Both the position numbers and the translations under genes were made by a program. The notes under the pieces are model-generated. The model ran no database searches. It saw only the letters and a list, made by a program, of their open reading frames with translations, and was not told the DNA's origin. A DNA stretch of 7,293 nt from Xanthobacteraceae bacterium (GTDB lineage Bacteria; Pseudomonadota; Alphaproteobacteria; Rhizobiales; Xanthobacteraceae). Shown here piece by piece: positions 5,332 to 7,293 of the stretch; position 1 is the stretch's first letter, and each line of letters starts with the position of its first letter. The DNA lies in contig JASHWN010000049.1 of assembly GCA_030044035.1 (NCBI GenBank), forward strand, positions 1 to 7,293. The letters are read 5' to 3'.

Positions 5332-5494
5332 TGTAGGGTGGGCAAAATCGTGCTGCGACGCAGAAGACTGTACGAAGAATTGTTGCGATTTTGCCCACGC
5401 AGTTGACGATGCGAGCGGCAGCGTGGGCACGGCGCGGAGCTTGTCATCGGGCCGCGCTTCGCGCGGACCCGTTGGCGCCTTTGCCCACTCTACA
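5332..5494. repeat. Composite dispersed repeat with 15-base terminal inverted repeats
   Basis: The 163-base element is bounded by TGTAGGGTGGGCAAA (5332-5346) and TTTGCCCACTCTACA (5480-5494), which are complementary at 14 of 15 positions. Inside are two units. The first pairs GTGGGCAAAATCG (5338-5350) perfectly with CGATTTTGCCCAC (5386-5398). The second pairs GTGGGCA (5423-5429) and GGCGC (5431-5435) with GCGCC (5475-5479) and TGCCCAC (5482-5488), and encloses a hairpin CCGCGC-TTC-GCGCGG (5452-5466) flanked by GGG/CCC. The second unit matches a dispersed intergenic repeat I recognise from Bradyrhizobium-like genomes. No target-site duplication was found. The element fills nearly the whole gap between the convergent stops of yfcG and the secreted-protein gene, so it probably also serves as a bidirectional terminator. 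Confidence 0.75.
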
Positions 5495-5502
5495 TAGGCG
5501 AG

Positions 5503-6318
5503 CTACGGCCCCGTGCCGCCGACATAGCCGGCGATTTTCCAGTTGCCGCCTGCCTTGGCGTAACAAATCAGATCGTGATCGAGCGGCACGATGGCCTGGC
5601 TCGCCACGAAGCCGGTTTTGCCCGACGGCAGCGCGACGTGCAGAAACGACGGCGCGCCGGGTTCCGCGGCCGGCGGGCTGTCGGGCAACACGCGCACGAA
5701 ATTCATGCCGAGCTTGTCGATCACTTGCGCATCGGGCTTTGCCGCGGCGCGCGCTTCGGCGCCGGCCTGGGTCGGATAGCCCCAATCGGTCGGATCGGTT
5801 TCGGTGTCCTGCAACAGCCTGCCGAACGCCTGCGGTTCGAAGCGCGGCGGCCCCGGCGAGCAGAAAATGCCGGGATGCTGCGGCAGCTCGGCCGCGCTCG
5901 GGTTTGCGGCGGCGTTGGCGAGCGTGGCCCAGCCGATGCCGTTCGGATTGTCGAGGTCCACCGCGCTGGCGAGGTTGTCGATGCCGGATTTGCTGTCGTC
6001 GGCCAGATCGTTGTCGCGCACCCAGAAGAAGCCCTTGGCGACGACGAGCTTGGCGAGCGCGGCGCGGTCCTTGTGCGCAACCGCGCCGGCGAGATTTTTG
6101 CGGAAATTCTGAAAGGCCGCGTCGCTGAAGGCCGCCGGCGGCAACACCGCGACCGGATCGTACGGCTTGACCGGGGGTGGCGGCGACGGGGGCGGCGGCT
6201 GGAACGGCCGCGCCGGCTCGGGCAATTGGCCTTGCGCGAGGGCCGGTTCGGCGCCAAGCGCCGCAGCCAAGAAGCAAAAACTCGCCAGCAGTGCGGGGAC
6301 AAGGCAATGTCGGCGCAT
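5503..6318 (-). CDS. Secreted protein with proline-rich linker and C-terminal SH3-like beta region
   Basis: The 271-residue protein has no function I can name. From the ATG at 6316-6318 it begins with a clean Sec signal peptide: MRRHC, hydrophobic LVPALLASFCFLAAALGA, and a probable signal peptidase I site after Ala28 (PALA-Q). A proline-rich stretch follows (residues about 33-52, with PPPP and SPPPPV). An alpha-helical segment comes next (FSDAAFQNFRKNLAGAVAHKDRAALAKLV), then VAKGFFWVRDNDL. The C-terminal third, from LGMNFVRVLPDSPP through LPSGKTGFVASQAIVPL to GGNWKIAGYVGG, has the strand pattern of a bacterial SH3-like domain. GGTGGAG (6326-6332) is spaced seven bases from this ATG, which rules out the ATG 21 bases upstream (6339), since that would put the site inside the gene. 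It probably acts in the periplasm or envelope. It is divergent from the amidohydrolase gene, with a shared region containing a strong inverted repeat. Confidence 0.75.
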   Translation of the reverse strand: MRRHCLVPALLASFCFLAAALGAEPALAQGQLPEPARPFQPPPPSPPPPVKPYDPVAVLPPAAFSDAAFQNFRKNLAGAVAHKDRAALAKLVVAKGFFWVRDNDLADDSKSGIDNLASAVDLDNPNGIGWATLANAAANPSAAELPQHPGIFCSPGPPRFEPQAFGRLLQDTETDPTDWGYPTQAGAEARAAAKPDAQVIDKLGMNFVRVLPDSPPAAEPGAPSFLHVALPSGKTGFVASQAIVPLDHDLICYAKAGGNWKIAGYVGGTGP

Positions 6319-6325
6319 CGGCAAT

Positions 6326-6332
6326 CTCCACC
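6326..6332 (-). promoter_or_regulatory. Shine-Dalgarno GGTGGAG that decides the secreted-protein start
   Basis: The site lies seven bases before the ATG at 6316-6318. The first in-frame ATG (6337-6339) is upstream of this site and overlaps the end of the inverted repeat, so the downstream ATG is preferred. The resulting signal peptide is also better formed. Confidence 0.65.
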
Positions 6333-6339
6333 TTCGCAT

Positions 6340-6368
6340 GCGGCCTTACGGTTAGCGTAAAAGGCCGC
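6340..6368. promoter_or_regulatory. Strong inverted repeat in the divergent intergenic region
   Basis: GCGGCC (6340-6345) pairs with GGCCGC (6363-6368) and TTACG (6346-6350) pairs with CGTAA (6356-6360). This makes an 11-bp imperfect stem with a two-base AA bulge and a GTTAG loop. It lies midway between the starts of the secreted-protein gene (6318) and the amidohydrolase gene (6418), a natural place for a dyad operator affecting both promoters. As RNA it would be a stable leader hairpin for either transcript. Confidence 0.45.
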
Positions 6369-6417
6369 GTGACGGAATTGGTTGCCGCCGCACGATAGTC
6401 AAGGACCCGTAAGCCCC

Positions 6418-7293
6418 ATGCGCACCATCACGCTCGAAGAACATTTCGCCACGCCGGGCTTTTTCGACGGCCCGGGGCGCCAATTGCAAAACCGCGCCGA
6501 AAAAGTCGGCGGCCGCTATGCCAACCTGATTGCGCGGCTGTGCGACGTCGGCGCCAAGCGCTTGGCCGAGATGGACGAAGCCGGCATCGGCATGCAGGTG
6601 CTCTCGCTCACCGCGCCGGGGGTCGAGCAATTGGAGGCCGCCGAGGCGGTGGCGCTGGCGCGCGAAGCCAACGACTATGTCGCCGACGCGGTGAAGAACC
6701 ATCCGGCGCGCTTCGCCGCCTTTGCGGCGGTGCCGACGCCGGCGCCCGAACAGGCCGCCGCGGAACTGCAACGCCGCGTGCGCTCCGGCTTCAAGGGCGC
6801 CGCGGTCAACGGCCACAATCGCGGGCGCTATCTCGACGATAAGTTTTACTGGCCGCTGCTCGAATGCGCGCAGGCACTCGACGTGCCGATCTATCTGCAC
6901 CCGACGCCGCCGCCTGTTGCGGTGCTCGACATCTATTACGGCGGCTTCGCGCCGCTGTTGAGCGAGATGCTGGCCGGCGGCGCCTGGGGCTGGCACATCG
7001 AGACCGCGGTGCACGTCATCAGGCTCATCTGCGGCGGCGTGTTCGACCGCTTCCCGAAACTGCAGATCGTGATCGGCCACATGGGCGAAGGCTTGCCGTT
7101 CATGTTCCAGCGCCTCGACATTATCCCGGCGGCGGTCACGGGCTTGCAGCGGCAGTTCAAGGACTATCTGCGCGACAACGTGCACTACACGTTCTCGGGC
7201 TTCAATTTCGCGCCGGCGTTCCTCGACCTGCTGCTCGAGCTCGGCGGCGTCGACCGCATCATGTTCTCGGCCGACCATCCCTATCAATCGATG
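6418..7293 (+). CDS. Amidohydrolase-2 family (ACMSD/gamma-resorcylate decarboxylase-like), partial at right edge
   Basis: The first 292 residues of a TIM-barrel metal-dependent enzyme of the amidohydrolase-2 group are present; full members have about 320-340. The active-site pattern is complete so far as visible: LEEHF at the N terminus (Glu7 and His9 as the E-x-H metal ligands), IYLHP with His161, VIGHMGEGLPFMFQRLD with His221, and FSADHPY with Asp286. These match in order and nearly in number the metal and catalytic residues known for gamma-resorcylate and 2,3-dihydroxybenzoate decarboxylases (ExH, H164, H218, D287). That suggests a non-oxidative decarboxylase or hydrolase acting on a hydroxylated aromatic acid. 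The ETAVHVIRLICGGVFDRFP helix is also typical. The exact substrate is unknown, and many paralogues are uncharacterised. The ATG at 6418 is chosen because homology begins there. AAGGA (6401-6405) is 12 bases away, rather distant, so translation may be modest. It is divergent from the secreted-protein gene. Confidence 0.88.
   Translation, partial: MRTITLEEHFATPGFFDGPGRQLQNRAEKVGGRYANLIARLCDVGAKRLAEMDEAGIGMQVLSLTAPGVEQLEAAEAVALAREANDYVADAVKNHPARFAAFAAVPTPAPEQAAAELQRRVRSGFKGAAVNGHNRGRYLDDKFYWPLLECAQALDVPIYLHPTPPPVAVLDIYYGGFAPLLSEMLAGGAWGWHIETAVHVIRLICGGVFDRFPKLQIVIGHMGEGLPFMFQRLDIIPAAVTGLQRQFKDYLRDNVHYTFSGFNFAPAFLDLLLELGGVDRIMFSADHPYQSM

Noticed and set aside
4438..5430. A 330-codon minus-strand open frame opposite yfcG
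   Set aside because: The plus strand encodes an unmistakable glutathione transferase through the whole span; the minus frame is its shadow and also runs into the repeat element.
5332..5494. Insertion sequence
   Set aside because: There is no room for or trace of a transposase frame, and no target duplication was found; described as a repeat element only.
5444..6331. An alternative 295-codon minus-strand frame overlapping the secreted protein
   Set aside because: It is an Arg/Gly/Ala-rich frame that runs through the repeat at 5332-5494. The other minus frame has a proper signal peptide, a ribosome-binding site and varied composition.
6352..7287. A 311-codon minus-strand open frame opposite the amidohydrolase
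   Set aside because: It is the antisense of a gene with all active-site motifs, and the product is His/Arg/Val-rich without domain features.
1..7293. A coherent new defence or biosynthetic system
   Set aside because: The genes point in mixed directions, have separate regulatory gaps and repeats between them, and share no pathway or toxin-antitoxin, nuclease or reverse-transcriptase component.

Overview
The window is high-GC DNA with the codon use and dispersed palindromic repeats typical of the Hyphomicrobiales (Alphaproteobacteria), probably of the Bradyrhizobium/Xanthobacteraceae type. That placement rests on protein and repeat families recalled from memory, not on a search. No rRNA, tRNA, CRISPR array, phage gene or transposase gene was seen.

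Layout, left to right. (1) The 3' end of a LysR-type regulator gene (+) is cut by the window edge. (2) A stretch of visibly lower GC (about 434-1250) holds a complete SnoaL/NTF2-like gene and the 3' half of a VOC/glyoxalase gene, both on the minus strand. (3) The VOC remnant is joined head-on at about 1244-1252 to a decayed PLP-dependent aminotransferase gene (+). This pseudogene has lost its N terminus, has an in-frame internal deletion that removes the PLP-lysine region, and carries a frameshift near 1840. (4) A palindromic repeat lies at 2070-2170, followed on the minus strand by an antibiotic-biosynthesis-monooxygenase-type gene and, upstream of it, a large polytopic membrane protein that resembles GT-C glycosyltransferases. 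(5) A small one-helix membrane protein (-) with a GTG start and a roughly 300-base gene-poor regulatory region come before a clear YfcG-type glutathione-dependent oxidoreductase gene (+). (6) A composite repeat with 15-base terminal inverted repeats (5332-5494) separates yfcG from a secreted proline-rich protein (-). (7) A divergent intergenic region with a strong inverted repeat leads into an amidohydrolase-2 family gene (+), similar to gamma-resorcylate/2,3-dihydroxybenzoate decarboxylases and cut by the right edge.

The genes look like loosely connected accessory metabolism and small-molecule detoxification (ABM, GST, VOC, SnoaL, amidohydrolase) and not a single pathway or defence system. 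I found no convincing undescribed multi-gene system. The most informative signals are the multiply damaged aminotransferase/VOC locus, the composite repeat downstream of yfcG, and the observation that each of the three convergent gene pairs has hairpin-forming sequence between the two stops, while candidate operator-like inverted repeats sit upstream of three genes.
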